Source: Streptomyces lonarensis
GTDB taxonomy: Bacteria > Actinomycetota > Actinomycetes > Streptomycetales > Streptomycetaceae
Length of the DNA: 50,303 bases
Reading direction: 5' to 3'
Assembly (NCBI RefSeq): GCF_012033735.1
Contig: NZ_JAAVJD010000012.1
Coordinates: forward strand, 1-50,303
Position 1 is the stretch's first letter. Each line of letters starts with the position of its first letter. The position numbers and the translations under genes were made by a program. This document shows positions 8,824 to 16,558 of this stretch, piece after piece. The notes under the pieces are model-generated. The model worked only from the letters and a program-made list of their open reading frames with translations. It had not been told where the DNA came from and did no database searches.

Positions 8824-9681
8824 TCAGATCGGCCGGCGCAGTTCGAGCGTGCAGCACTTCACGCTGCCGCCGGCTTTGAGCAACTCGGAGAGGTCGACGC
8901 CAATCGGCTCGAAACCACGTTCGGAGAGTTGGGCCGCAAGCCCGGCCGCCGCTTGGGGCAACACGACGTGGCGCCCGTCGCTGAACGCGTTCAGCCCGAA
9001 AACCTCGGCGTCCGCGACGGTGGCGAGTACCGCGTCCGGGTACAGCTCACGCAGTGCGGCGCGGCTTCCGGGGCTGAACGCCTCCGGGTAGTACATGACC
9101 TCGTCGTCGGACAGCACCGCCAGAGCGGTGTCGAGGTGGTAGAAGCGTGGGTCGATCAGGGTGAGGCCGGTCACGGGCACCCCGAAGAACTCCTGTGCCT
9201 CCGCGTGCGAACGCACGTCGGTCCGGAAGCCGGTGCCGGCCAGGAGGCGGCGTCCAACCAGTAAGTAGTCGCCCTCTCCCTCGTTGATGTGCTCGGGCCA
9301 CAGGTTCTCGGTCCAGCCGTTGCGCAGGAACCACCGCAGGTAGGCCGGCCCCTCCGCCGTTCGCTCCACGTGCCGGAACCTCGCGGCCAGGACCCTGCCG
9401 TCCACCACGGTCGCCCCGTTGGCGGCGAACACCATGTCCGGCAGGCCCTGCTCCGGCTCAATGGTGTGCACCACGTGTCCCAACGCCCGGTAGACGGAAC
9501 GGAGTTGTTCCCACTGCGCCAAGGCCAAAGCGGCGTCGACCGGTTTCTCAGGCTCCATCCAGGGGTTGATGGAGTAGACGACCTCGTAGTGGGCGGGCCG
9601 GCACATCAGCAGCTCGCGGGGACGGGCGATGCGTGCCGTACGAATCGGTGAGGGCGGCATCAGTGAGTCTTTCGAGGGCAC
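8824..9681 (-). CDS. Dimethylarginine dimethylaminohydrolase-like amidinohydrolase
   Basis: This 285-residue protein has the beta/alpha-propeller features of the guanidine-modifying superfamily, closest in pattern to DDAH. Visible are LPDMVFAANGA near residues 75-85, INEGEGDYLL (acidic active-site region), DPRFYHLDTAL with catalytic His182, and a C-terminal GGSVKCCTLEL with nucleophilic Cys276 or Cys277. DDAH releases dimethylamine from methylated arginine to give citrulline; relatives deiminate or transamidinate arginine. I chose GTG 9681, which has AAGGA six bases upstream; ATG 9660 is an alternative with a weaker site. In this operon it could process a guanidino or amidino intermediate, an unexpected activity for a known hydrazine pathway. 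Confidence 0.85.
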   Translation of the reverse strand: MPSKDSLMPPSPIRTARIARPRELLMCRPAHYEVVYSINPWMEPEKPVDAALALAQWEQLRSVYRALGHVVHTIEPEQGLPDMVFAANGATVVDGRVLAARFRHVERTAEGPAYLRWFLRNGWTENLWPEHINEGEGDYLLVGRRLLAGTGFRTDVRSHAEAQEFFGVPVTGLTLIDPRFYHLDTALAVLSDDEVMYYPEAFSPGSRAALRELYPDAVLATVADAEVFGLNAFSDGRHVVLPQAAAGLAAQLSERGFEPIGVDLSELLKAGGSVKCCTLELRRPI

Positions 9682-9772
9682 GTCGGTTCCTTGTCTGGAC
9701 GGTCAGGAAGGAGGACAGGCGAGGGAGTGCTCGGGATCGTGCCGGCGGGACGGCCCGCTTCGGATTGGTACG

Positions 9773-10675
9773 TCAGCCCGTGGTGAGCCGGAAGACGCCG
9801 TTCCGGTGGCGTTGCTGGTAATGGTCGATGTCTGCGTAGATGGTGAACTCGTCGTGATGCCGCAGCAGAAGAGTCAGCTGTGCACACTCGGGAGCGCCCG
9901 GTGTCAAGCGATCCCCCGGCTGCGGAATCAGCTCGTCGGCTGCGTAGGACGGTCGCGCTCTCAGACCGGACAGGTCCTCGACGTGGACCAGGACTCCCGG
10001 GTGCGGAACCCGGAACGAGTAGTCCCCGGCGAAACCGATGTCCGTGTAGGAGTCGTAGGGGCGGTCGGAACGCTGTCCGTCGACGCCGAGCAAGGCGCAC
10101 AGCTCGGGCAGTGGATAGGCGGCACGCCGGGTGGAAAACTTGACGACCGCCACGGCGTCGGCGTCCACCAGCACCTCCACGTGGAAAGGACCGTCGCCTG
10201 CGCCCAACGCCCCCGGCAGGTCGCGCAGCCGTCGGGCGAGCAAGCGGGCAGTGGGCGAGTCGGGCGCCGGGTTCACCACACTGGTCAGCGCCCAGCGCTC
10301 GCGCTCGGGCAGGGTGAAGCAGCGCCAGCAGTCAGTGAGGACGAACTTCCCATCGCTTACGAGTCCGTTGGCGAAGTGCGGCACACCGGAGCGGTACGGA
10401 TGCGACACCACCCGGCCAGACGCCCACAACTCGTCCGCCACAGCGGTGTTCAGCGCGCCACCCGGTCGATGGAACACTGCCGAGCCCATGTCGCCGGAGA
10501 ACTCGGGTCGCAGGACCATGGCGACCGAGGACCTCGCCAGGAGCGCGTCCAGGGCATCGCGGTCGTCATGCACGCTGGTGGCGAGGGCCAGTGACGGGTC
10601 GGCTGCGGCCACAGCGGCGGCCTGCTCCGCCTTGCCGGCCCAGGGGACCTGGTCAGCCGGCTCGGGCGGGCTCAC
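9773..10675 (-). CDS. ATP-grasp-like protein lacking the N-terminal domain
   Basis: This 300-residue protein aligns by pattern with the central and C-terminal parts of ATP-grasp ligases. VAMVLRPEFSGDMGSAV (about residues 51-67) matches the VvKP...GSxGV strand-loop, with Arg for the usual Lys. YRSGVPHFANGLVSDGKFVL matches the lid region and GPFHVEVLVDAD the strand that normally precedes the Mg-binding acidic/Asn/Arg motif. That motif is not recognisable here (VVKFSTRRA). The pre-ATP-grasp domain of about 100-150 residues is absent. GTG 10675 overlaps the SDR stop as GTGA, so this start is well placed and the shortness is probably real. It could be a degenerate or partner-dependent ligase. Family confidence is moderate; function is unknown. 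Confidence 0.65.
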   Translation of the reverse strand: MSPPEPADQVPWAGKAEQAAAVAAADPSLALATSVHDDRDALDALLARSSVAMVLRPEFSGDMGSAVFHRPGGALNTAVADELWASGRVVSHPYRSGVPHFANGLVSDGKFVLTDCWRCFTLPERERWALTSVVNPAPDSPTARLLARRLRDLPGALGAGDGPFHVEVLVDADAVAVVKFSTRRAAYPLPELCALLGVDGQRSDRPYDSYTDIGFAGDYSFRVPHPGVLVHVEDLSGLRARPSYAADELIPQPGDRLTPGAPECAQLTLLLRHHDEFTIYADIDHYQQRHRNGVFRLTTG

Positions 10676-11463
10676 TCGGTCATCTCCCCCGTCGTCGATT
10701 CCTGGACTTGCTCGAAGTGGAACGACCGGATAAAGCAGTCCCGCGGCTGACTCACAGCGAACAGCACGCATTCGCTCAGGGACTGAGCGGTCAGTTGCGA
10801 GGACGCGCCGCGCTCGACCGTGTCCCATTCCGAGCCCAGCGGGTCGTGGTTGTCGAAGTCCGGGGGATAGAGGCCGATCACCCGTACCCCCCGCGGCCGG
10901 AGCCGCTTGGAGAGGACGTCGAGGAAGCCGGCCTGCGCGCTCTTCGCCGCGTAGAAGGCGGCGTGCGCCTCGGAACGATGGTTGCCGGGCACCCCGCACA
11001 CCGAGACCATCCCGACGATGTCGGGACACTCGGAGGCCAGCAGCAGCGGAAGGAAGTTCTTGGTGACGAGGGCCGTCCCGGTGGCGCCGGAGGCGATGGT
11101 GTCCACCACGTCCTCGTCCCCGACGGACAGCAGGTCGGAGCCCTCCAGCCAGCGAGCACCGTTGTGGACGAGGATGTCGACAGCCGGTGTCAGGGCTCCG
11201 ACGCTCTCCGCGAAGGCCTGGACAGAGGCCGGGTCGGTGAGGTCGCAGGCGAACGCGTGCGCCGGCCCGAGACCGAGGTCGCGGATCTCCTGCGCGACCT
11301 TCTCGGCCGCCTGCTCGGTACGAGCGGAGAGATGGACCGCGGCGCCCTGTTGGGCGAACCTGATCGCCAGGGTCCGGCCGAAGTCACGGGAAGCGCCGGT
11401 GATCACCACTCGGCGGCCGTGGAGCGGAGCCGGGTTGTCGGTCTGGCTGATGGATTCGGACAT
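10672..11463 (-). CDS. Short-chain dehydrogenase/reductase with shifted catalytic Tyr/Lys
   Basis: This 263-residue classical-size SDR has the nucleotide-binding motif VVITGASRDFGRTLA near residues 20-34 and HNGARW in place of the usual NNAG. SVCGV supplies the catalytic Ser region. The usual YxxxK reads F170-Y171-A-A-K174-S175, so Lys is only three residues after Tyr, and the residue four before Lys is Phe. Either Tyr and Lys have moved relative to each other or the enzyme no longer works by standard SDR chemistry. ATG 11463 has GAAGGA upstream. Its stop overlaps the GTG of the ATP-grasp-like gene. It probably binds NAD(P)H; the substrate is unknown. Confidence 0.88.
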   Translation of the reverse strand: MSESISQTDNPAPLHGRRVVITGASRDFGRTLAIRFAQQGAAVHLSARTEQAAEKVAQEIRDLGLGPAHAFACDLTDPASVQAFAESVGALTPAVDILVHNGARWLEGSDLLSVGDEDVVDTIASGATGTALVTKNFLPLLLASECPDIVGMVSVCGVPGNHRSEAHAAFYAAKSAQAGFLDVLSKRLRPRGVRVIGLYPPDFDNHDPLGSEWDTVERGASSQLTAQSLSECVLFAVSQPRDCFIRSFHFEQVQESTTGEMTE

Positions 11464-11550
11464 GGGTGGGTTCGGTCCTTCACTGTGCGAGCTGACAGGG
11501 GTTGGCTTGCCGGCCGGGACGGGTACGAAGCGTGCTGGGAAGATGGCCCT

Positions 11551-12291
11551 TCACCCCGTGCCCGAGGCGGACGGCTGGGCAGGCGCAGGATCGGGAAAGC
11601 TGAGGCCCGTCGTGCCGCCGGGCACCTCTGCCAGACCATGCAACAGGAAGTCCGCTGCAGGCGCCGCCCAGGCCTCCGGCCGCGGGTAGTCGGTGTGCTC
11701 GTCCGGCAGGCAGGTGGCCAGGCCATCGGTGTCCACCGCGCTGCCAGGGGCTACCGCCAGCACCTTCACGCCCTCAGGTACTTCGCCCGCCACCGCCCGG
11801 ACGAATCCCTCGACGGCGAACTTCGAAGCCGTGTAGGCAGCGAGTCCGGGGCGTGGCGACCTGCCCCAGCCGGAGGACACGGCTACGAACGTCCCACCGT
11901 ACTGCGCGAGTTGCGGCACGAACGCGCGACACATCGCGTACACACCACCGACGTTGGTACGCAGCGTCTCCTCGAACTCGGCCGGCGGCACTTCCCAGGC
12001 GGGCCGCTGGCGGTGCACCACTCCGGCATTGGCGACGACCAGCCCGGGGCGCCCCAGCCTCTCCCGGACAGTCGCCGCCCACTGACACACCTCTTCGGCC
12101 CGGCCGGTGTCGACAGCCTGCACGACGTGGCCCGGGCCCAGCTCGGCGGCGAGCCGCCGCACGGCACCACCGTCCCGGCCGCAGCCGGCCACCGGGTGGC
12201 CGAGCGCCGCGAAGCGCAGCGCCAGCGCCCGGCCCATGCCGCGGGTCGATCCGGAGATCACGACGAGGGGCAGGTCAGCGGGTCGTCTCAT
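11551..12291 (-). CDS. Short-chain dehydrogenase/reductase
   Basis: This 246-residue SDR has an intact active site. SGSTRGMGRALAL (residues 13-25) is the cofactor loop with Ser replacing the first Thr; ANAG lies at 87-90, Ser139/Ser140 in VAVSSGWG, and Tyr153 and Lys157 in YTASK. An acidic or basic specificity residue cannot be read with certainty, though CGRDGG after strand 2 is compatible with NADPH. The ATG overlaps the stop of the upstream HAD gene (ATGA), with AGGTGA as ribosome binding site. It probably reduces a ketone or oxidises an alcohol on the unknown intermediate. It is only distantly like the neighbouring SDR, so a recent tandem duplication is unlikely. Confidence 0.92.
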   Translation of the reverse strand: MRRPADLPLVVISGSTRGMGRALALRFAALGHPVAGCGRDGGAVRRLAAELGPGHVVQAVDTGRAEEVCQWAATVRERLGRPGLVVANAGVVHRQRPAWEVPPAEFEETLRTNVGGVYAMCRAFVPQLAQYGGTFVAVSSGWGRSPRPGLAAYTASKFAVEGFVRAVAGEVPEGVKVLAVAPGSAVDTDGLATCLPDEHTDYPRPEAWAAPAADFLLHGLAEVPGGTTGLSFPDPAPAQPSASGTG

Positions 12292-13046
12292 GGTTCACCT
12301 GATGCTTCCTGGTCGGCGGCGTGTGCCGGAGCGGTGACCGGGCCGGAGACTGGGCCGTCGGGACGGAGGTCGACAGCCCAACGCGCGCCGTTCGCAAGGG
12401 CTCCGGTCAGTACTCGATCATGCCCGAAAAAGCCGTACCGAGTGACAAGTTGGAAATCAAGACCGACCCGGTGCGCGGCGAGCAGGTCCTGGCGGGAGTC
12501 GCCGACGAGTACTGCCGCCGAGGCAGGGGTGGCAGAACGTGCAAGTACCTCTTCCAGGCGCGCCCGCTTGGGGTGCTCACCGCCCAGGACGTCCCTGAAC
12601 GCTGCCAGGAGTCCGTGGCCCTCGAGCACACGGCGCGCCTCCTCCGTGAGAGTGCCGGTGGCCACGTACAACGGGAGGTCCCCGTCGGCCAGTTCCTTCA
12701 CCAGCAGGTCGGCGTGCGCACAGAGCGGGGCCTTGGGGTAGCGGTCCCTCAGCAGCTCCGCGTAGGCCCCGGCGTACCGCTCGTAGAACCGTTCGAACTC
12801 CGCGTCGCCCCCGGGCTGTCGCAGGTAGTCCCGGTAGAAGGCCGCGAAGTGCTCACGACGGGATCGGCCGAACGTGGCACGGAACTCCGTCAGGAATTCC
12901 GCAACGCGCGCGGCCCCGAAGGGGGAGAGCGCCTGTCCGATGCACTCGGTCTTCAGCTCGTTGGAGTCGACCAGCACCCCGTCGAGATCGAAGACGACCA
13001 CCCGGTGGCGAGCAAGGAAGTCCTGTAGCCGTTCAGCCCCGGGCAT
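12288..13046 (-). CDS. HAD-superfamily hydrolase (phosphatase-like)
   Basis: This 252-residue haloacid-dehalogenase-fold hydrolase has all four motifs: FDLDGVLVDS (nucleophile Asp20, acid Asp22), VATGT (motif II Thr), a Lys in EHPKRARLEE (motif III) and VGDSRQDLLAA (motif IV acidic pair). A helical cap of about 80 residues lies between motifs I and II, as in subclass IA phosphatases such as phosphoglycolate phosphatase. ATG 13046 has GGAGGG upstream and overlaps the end of the aldolase gene by 14 bases. The last 20 residues are Ala/Pro-rich. It likely dephosphorylates a pathway intermediate. Together with the aldolase-like genes this suggests a phosphorylated aldol product (inference). Confidence 0.9.
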   Translation of the reverse strand: MPGAERLQDFLARHRVVVFDLDGVLVDSNELKTECIGQALSPFGAARVAEFLTEFRATFGRSRREHFAAFYRDYLRQPGGDAEFERFYERYAGAYAELLRDRYPKAPLCAHADLLVKELADGDLPLYVATGTLTEEARRVLEGHGLLAAFRDVLGGEHPKRARLEEVLARSATPASAAVLVGDSRQDLLAAHRVGLDFQLVTRYGFFGHDRVLTGALANGARWAVDLRPDGPVSGPVTAPAHAADQEASGEP

Positions 13047-14076
13047 GGCCCTCCGCGCCGTCCAGAAGTGCGACGGCGAACGTCGCGGAGGGCACCTCGG
13101 CCAGGAAGTGCATGGCCCGAAGCTTGGCCTCCCGGTCCTGACCGAGCCGTTCGTCGAGCCGTTGTACGTAGGTGGGGTGCACGTGGCGCAACCCTGCCAG
13201 TCCGTACAGCCCGCTGGCGCCCCACCGGTAACGCTCCATCAGCGGTTGGAAGTGCCGGACAATCAGCTCCTGGAGGGGCTGAAGCGTGTCGGCGTCCGCT
13301 CCGAGCGCGGCCAGCAGCTGCTCGGTGCGGGTGTTGCCCGCCCCGCGCCCCATACCGTGCACGGTGGCGTCGAGCCACGTCGCACCCTCCGCGGCCGCTA
13401 CCAGCGTGTTGTGGAGAGCGAAGCCCTGGTTCTCGTGCGCGTGGATGCCCACGGGGGCGCCTAGGCCGTCACGGAACCGCCGAACCAGTCGGACGGTCCG
13501 CTCGGGGCGGAGCGAGCCGAGGGAGTCCGCGAGGTAGAGCGCCTCCAGGGGCCCCATGCGCTGGGCGGCGCCGACACAGGCGTCCGTCTCCTCCTCGTCC
13601 GCCAGGTCGATCTGCATCAGGTTGAGGCACACGCCGAAACCCGCCTCGCGCAGTGAGCGCACGGCCTCGACGCACCCGGCTACGCGGTTGTACCGCACAG
13701 CGACCCTGACCAGGTCGACGGGGAGTGCGCTGTCCGCCAGCCTGTCCGAGAGGAGCTGGCCGACCTTTCCCTGCGGCAGCCCGGTGAACTCGGAGGCGTC
13801 GACCATGACGGCGAAGCGCAGACCGTTCCCGTCCGGGAGCACGGCGGCGAGCTGGGGCGTCAGCGGCCCCGGGAGGTCGCCGTAGGGCCCCCAGCCACCC
13901 TCGCGGAAACGGGCGTAACCGAGTTCGACGACATCCACGCCCAGCTGCGGGCACAACGCCAGATAGTCACGGACGAGTGCGTCGTCGAACTCCCAGTTGG
14001 TGTAGTAGCCGCCGTCCCGCAGCGTGCAGTCGAGGACGACGCGCTCCGTGTTCGACGCGGCCCCCGGGGAGTTCAC
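13033..14076 (-). CDS. HMG-CoA lyase-like / 4-hydroxy-2-oxovalerate aldolase-type enzyme
   Basis: This 347-residue DRE-TIM metallolyase-like protein has DCTLRDGGYYTNWEF at the N terminus (Asp16, Arg20, Asp21: metal and proton-transfer residues), the metal-binding pair in GIHAHENQGFAL near residue 212, and MGRGAGN, typical of the aldolase branch. Such enzymes make or break C-C bonds next to a keto acid or acyl-CoA using a divalent metal. The GTG start overlaps the stop of the mutarotase-like gene (GTGA), with GGAGGA upstream. Related proteins sit beside HAD phosphatases in polysaccharide loci, matching its neighbour here. Whether it condenses or cleaves, and on what, is unknown. Confidence 0.87.
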   Translation of the reverse strand: MNSPGAASNTERVVLDCTLRDGGYYTNWEFDDALVRDYLALCPQLGVDVVELGYARFREGGWGPYGDLPGPLTPQLAAVLPDGNGLRFAVMVDASEFTGLPQGKVGQLLSDRLADSALPVDLVRVAVRYNRVAGCVEAVRSLREAGFGVCLNLMQIDLADEEETDACVGAAQRMGPLEALYLADSLGSLRPERTVRLVRRFRDGLGAPVGIHAHENQGFALHNTLVAAAEGATWLDATVHGMGRGAGNTRTEQLLAALGADADTLQPLQELIVRHFQPLMERYRWGASGLYGLAGLRHVHPTYVQRLDERLGQDREAKLRAMHFLAEVPSATFAVALLDGAEGHARG

Positions 14077-14459
14077 TTGTCCTCCAGGTCGGGAAGGGTG
14101 TTGGTGAAGTCGACGTGGTGGATGCGGCGCATCGGCGCCCAGTTGAGCTCTCCATCGTTACCCGGGTGTCGTTCGAGCAGGCCGCCGTCAGCGTGCATCA
14201 TGTCGTCCCACTCCTGCACCCTGGGGTGCAGGTCGTTGGCGCGCAGGAAGTCGCGGACCGGCTCGAAGTGGTCCTCCGCCTCGACGTACATGAAGAGGGT
14301 GAGCGGGTCGATGTGGAAGATCTGGAGCTTGCGGACCCCGATGGTGTCCAGGGCGCCGCCGGCACCTACCACCTCGGGCCAGACCTCGCGGTGCAGGGCG
14401 ATGTACTTCTCGGCGGCGGCTTCGTCCTTGAGGCGGATGGTGAATGCGTGGTTCTTCAT
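14073..14459 (-). CDS. L-rhamnose mutarotase-like protein (RhaM/DUF718 family)
   Basis: This 128-residue protein matches the RhaM pattern: FTIRLKDEAAAEKYIALHREVWPEV at the N terminus, FHIDPLTLFMYVEAEDHFE in the middle, and an EWDDMM segment in place of the usual WW. RhaM interconverts anomers of L-rhamnose. In biosynthetic loci the dimeric alpha-beta barrel fold may serve other epimerase or cyclase roles. I chose ATG 14459, where the similarity begins and which overlaps the DapA-like stop (ATGA); the frame is open to 14642 without family features. It lies between two aldolase-type genes and has no rhamnose catabolism partners (no rhaA, rhaB or rhaD), so a sugar-degradation role is unlikely. 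Confidence 0.82.
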   Translation of the reverse strand: MKNHAFTIRLKDEAAAEKYIALHREVWPEVVGAGGALDTIGVRKLQIFHIDPLTLFMYVEAEDHFEPVRDFLRANDLHPRVQEWDDMMHADGGLLERHPGNDGELNWAPMRRIHHVDFTNTLPDLEDK

Positions 14460-15373
14460 CGGGAGAGCTCCTTGGAGAGGTTCAGAAGGCGGGTGTAGAC
14501 ACGGCTGGCCTCGGACCAGGACTCGCTGTCCAGCACGTGGGCGCTCGGGCCGCGGATGTGGTCGTTCTTGACGATCCCGCGCTCCTTGAGCAGGCGCTTG
14601 GCGATCGAGAGGTAGTAGTCGGTGCTGTTCATCATGTGACACATCAGGTACGACAGCGGGTGACCGATCCGCTCTGCGGCCGCCCGGTCACCGGCCTCCA
14701 GCAGCCGCCACAGGACGCCGACGATCTCGGCGGTCTCGGTCGCGGGGATGGTGCCCGCCAGACCCCTGCGGTGGCAGTCGAGCAGCATCATGCCGCCGTC
14801 CCCCTCGAATATGCGGGCGCGCCCGTCGGTGGCGTCACGCAGCTGACTGACCCGAGGAGGGGTCGGTTGCGCTTCCGGTTTGAACATCACGCGGTCCTCG
14901 CCGTACTGGCGCAGCAACTGCGCCTGCGCGCCGATGGAGAGCGGGATCCTCGCCAGACTCTTGGCGTGGTGGACGATGATCGGAACACTTACGGCTTCGA
15001 CGATCCGGCCGTAGTACTCGACCATCTCGTCGTCGCCCAGCGGCAGTGTGGCCGGGTGCATGACCAGAAGGGCGTCCACGCCGGCTGCCTCCGCGTGCCG
15101 GGAGTACCCCACCGCCGCCTCGGCGGTCTCGGCGCCGGTGCTCATCACCGAGATCCCGCGGCCCTGCACGGACTTGGCGCACAACTCCGCAACGCGCAGT
15201 CGCTCGTCGTGGGTCAACCGCAGCAGCTCGGACATCTGGCCGACGACCAAGCCCTGGCAACCGGACTCGAAGATGTGGTCCGCCTGGGAGAGGAAGTCCT
15301 CCTCGTCGAGCGCGCCCGAGTCCGTGTACGGCATCAGGACGACGGGGAGGACGCCCGCTATCTGCTTGCTCAT
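14456..15373 (-). CDS. DapA/NAL-family lyase-like protein with altered active site
   Basis: This 305-residue TIM-barrel protein belongs to the dihydrodipicolinate synthase / N-acetylneuraminate lyase family. The Schiff-base Lys is present (Lys165 in VMFKPEA). Two other hallmarks are changed: the substrate-carboxylate loop usually written GTTGE is GQMSE (residues 45-49), and the catalytic Tyr of the YNxP segment is replaced by a His-His-Ala-Lys stretch (residues 135-138). It therefore probably handles a different keto acid or aldehyde from pyruvate/semialdehyde. The stop overlaps the ATG of the mutarotase-like gene. It lies 123 bases after the DAO-type gene. If lysine is consumed by the N-hydroxylase, the 2-aminoadipate semialdehyde by-product could be a substrate, but this is speculation. 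Confidence 0.88.
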   Translation of the reverse strand: MSKQIAGVLPVVLMPYTDSGALDEEDFLSQADHIFESGCQGLVVGQMSELLRLTHDERLRVAELCAKSVQGRGISVMSTGAETAEAAVGYSRHAEAAGVDALLVMHPATLPLGDDEMVEYYGRIVEAVSVPIIVHHAKSLARIPLSIGAQAQLLRQYGEDRVMFKPEAQPTPPRVSQLRDATDGRARIFEGDGGMMLLDCHRRGLAGTIPATETAEIVGVLWRLLEAGDRAAAERIGHPLSYLMCHMMNSTDYYLSIAKRLLKERGIVKNDHIRGPSAHVLDSESWSEASRVYTRLLNLSKELSR

Positions 15374-15496
15374 GAAGGTCTCATCTCTGCTGACGTCGCG
15401 TACGGGAGTGTGGTCGCCATGTGCGGCGTTCCTCCGGCGGCTCGGCCGGGCCGGCGCTCGGGGACAGGCGACACGCCTCAGGGCGGGGCTCCCCGA

Positions 15497-16558
15497 TCAG
15501 CGGGGGCCCGTGACCTGGCGGGCGACCTCAGAGGCCACCCAGGGCGCCATCTTGAAGCCGCCTCCGTTGAAGCCGGTGGCGAGGAGCAGCCCCTCCGGCC
15601 CATCGGCCAGTGGGCCGACTGCGCCGAGTTCCGAGGGCGCATGGCACTCGGCGGCGCGCAGACCACCGACCGGCTTGCTGCCGGCCACCCAGGAGAACCG
15701 GCGGGCGGCAGCGTCACCTGCGCGGGCGGTACAGGCCGGGTCGAGATCCCCGCACCCTTCGTCCTGGGGCCGCTGACCGGTGGGGTAGCCGGTGAAAACC
15801 CCCCCGGAGTCGGGATCGGGACGGCCGTTCGTCCCGTGCCGGTGGTCGGCGAAGGCCGGGTGGTCGGCCATCGGTACGGAGGGCAGGCGCAGGTCGACCT
15901 GGATCGTTTGAAGCCACAGGTGGTGCCGGATGCCCCACGAGGTCAACTGGTTTGGCGTAGCCGGGCCGGTAGCCAGCACGACGGTGTCGGCACGCAACGG
16001 GCCACCGGGGGTCAGAACACCCGTGACACGTCCTGCGGTGCGGGCGAGGGAAAGCACCCGGGTGCCCGTCAGCACAGTGCCGCCGGCTCTCTGCCCGGCT
16101 CTTGTCCAACCGCGGACCACGTCCATCGGGTCGAGGTAGCCGGCTTCCGGCTCCCACACGCCGCCGCCGCCGGCGTCGGAGAGGATCGTGCCGAACCGGG
16201 CTGCCAGTTCATCCGGTTCGAGCCAGAGAGCCGGAGTGCGGCTGGCGATCCGGGCTGCCTCTCGGCGCGCGTAGGCACGCTGCTCCGGGCCCACCAGGGA
16301 GAGAAAGCCGCTGGTAGTGAAGGAGGCCCGCTCGCCGGTATGTGTGGTGAACTCCCGGTAGTAGTCCCAGCCCTGGGCCGCGCGGTCACTCAGCTGCGGT
16401 TCGTGGTGGAACGCCCGGACGATGCCGCCGCTCCAAGCCGAGGCCCCCAACCCCGGACGGTGCCGCTCCACGAGGGTCACCTCTTCCCCCTGGGTGGCCA
16501 GCGCGTGGAAGATCGCCGCGCCGATCACTCCGCCGCCGACGACGACCGTCTCAGCCAC
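15497..16558 (-). CDS. DAO-type FAD-dependent oxidoreductase (first copy)
   Basis: This 353-residue flavoenzyme is in the glycine oxidase / D-amino-acid oxidase family. The FAD dinucleotide motif GGGVIGAAIFHA begins at residue 8, and SAWSGGIVRAF follows in the FAD/substrate region. The C terminus has GLLLATGFNGGGFKMAP, the DAO-family signature. I chose GTG 16558, with GGAGGGG upstream; it overlaps the N-hydroxylase stop by eight bases. In hydrazine pathways a DAO-like enzyme oxidatively cleaves the lysine-glycine hydrazine to hydrazinoacetate, and this position directly after the N-hydroxylase gene fits that job. A paralogue lies at 21161-22261 and shares the SGGxVR motif. Which one performs the cleavage is unknown. 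Confidence 0.9.
   Translation of the reverse strand: MAETVVVGGGVIGAAIFHALATQGEEVTLVERHRPGLGASAWSGGIVRAFHHEPQLSDRAAQGWDYYREFTTHTGERASFTTSGFLSLVGPEQRAYARREAARIASRTPALWLEPDELAARFGTILSDAGGGGVWEPEAGYLDPMDVVRGWTRAGQRAGGTVLTGTRVLSLARTAGRVTGVLTPGGPLRADTVVLATGPATPNQLTSWGIRHHLWLQTIQVDLRLPSVPMADHPAFADHRHGTNGRPDPDSGGVFTGYPTGQRPQDEGCGDLDPACTARAGDAAARRFSWVAGSKPVGGLRAAECHAPSELGAVGPLADGPEGLLLATGFNGGGFKMAPWVASEVARQVTGPR

Noticed and set aside
10676..11029. In-frame upstream extension of the ATP-grasp-like protein that might supply its missing N-terminal domain
   Set aside because: The extra 118 residues are Arg/Gly-rich with no ATP-grasp features and lie in another frame of the SDR gene. The GTGA overlap marks the true start.
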